Positions 5,330-5,420 of a stretch of DNA of 5,420 nt are shown one piece after another. A program made the position numbers and the translations under genes. Within the stretch, counting starts at the first letter, position 1; each line of letters starts with the position of its first letter. The notes under the pieces are model-generated. The model searched no databases, was not told where the DNA came from, and was given only the letters and a program-made list of their open reading frames with translations. Source of the stretch: Paracoccaceae bacterium (GTDB taxonomy: Bacteria; Pseudomonadota; Alphaproteobacteria; Rhodobacterales; Rhodobacteraceae); the NCBI GenBank assembly GCA_029881635.1, contig JAOUMG010000181.1, forward strand, positions 1 through 5,420, given 5' to 3'.

Positions 5330-5420
5330 CCGATCGCCGACTCACCCCTGCGAATGCCCGCGTTGCCCATGTTTCGCTGCAAGGGGCCGTGACGGGCGTA
5401 CGCCTGGTCGAAGGCGAATG
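5326..5420 (+). CDS. Partial gene, probable NlpC/P60-family cell-wall peptidase (N-terminus only)
   Basis: The ATG at 5326 overlaps the aminopeptidase stop by four bases (ATGA), and the frame stays open to the window edge for 31 residues beginning MTDRRLTPANARVAH. No catalytic motif is in view. The call rests on resemblance, from memory, of this start to alphaproteobacterial NlpC/P60 proteins that carry SH3-like N-terminal domains, and on their usual place directly after an M17 aminopeptidase gene. Such enzymes cut gamma-D-glutamyl-diamino acid bonds in cell-wall peptides, so coupling with an aminopeptidase makes sense for peptide recycling. That the frame is a real gene is well supported by the ATGA overlap; the family is less sure. 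Confidence 0.65.
   Translation, partial: MTDRRLTPANARVAHVSLQGAVTGVRLVEGE

Noticed and set aside
1..5420. Search for CRISPR, tRNA, insertion sequence, integrase, toxin-antitoxin or defence genes
   Set aside because: None seen: there are no spaced direct repeats other than the two palindromes, no transposase-like frame and no tRNA-like cloverleaf; the genes are housekeeping in character.

Overview
This 5.4 kb window looks like ordinary chromosomal DNA of an alphaproteobacterium, most likely of the Rhodobacteraceae/Roseobacter group. The grounds are GC-rich coding sequence with G/C-rich third codon positions and protein sequences that resemble that group. This is recognition from memory, not a database search. 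I see no integrase, transposase, tRNA, rRNA, CRISPR array, phage gene or defence gene.

Layout, left to right. (1) 4-798, + strand: a divergent member of the pyrroline-5-carboxylate reductase (ProC) family. (2) 915-1937, + strand: aspartate-semialdehyde dehydrogenase (asd), starting at an ATG with a good Shine-Dalgarno sequence rather than at the GTG 27 bases upstream. (3) 1931-2056: a convergent intergenic region with a small hairpin on the asd stop codon and two near-identical GC-rich palindromes (REP-like units). (4) 2096-2572, - strand: a small exported tetratricopeptide-repeat protein. (5) 2705-3352, - strand: a beta-class carbonic anhydrase with all zinc and dyad residues. (6) 3353-3496: a 144-base divergent control region with a possible promoter for the carbonic anhydrase, an 18-base near-palindrome and a strong ribosome binding site for the next gene. 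(7) 3497-3877, + strand: a 126-residue helical protein that looks like an Hpt (histidine phosphotransfer) domain whose phosphorylatable histidine is replaced by arginine. (8) 3944-5329, + strand: an M17-family leucyl aminopeptidase with a complete metal site. (9) 5326-5420, + strand: the start of a gene overlapping the aminopeptidase stop by ATGA, resembling the N-terminus of NlpC/P60 cell-wall peptidases.

How the genes fit together. asd and the ProC-like gene belong to amino-acid metabolism; asd also feeds diaminopimelate and so peptidoglycan synthesis. The aminopeptidase and the NlpC/P60-type gene are translationally coupled and plausibly act together on cell-wall or other peptides. The carbonic anhydrase and TPR genes share a strand with 132 bases between them and may be transcribed separately. 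I found no convincing undescribed system. The most interesting points are the degenerate Hpt-like protein, the paired palindromes, the near-palindrome in the divergent promoter region and the altered active-site loop of the ProC-like protein.
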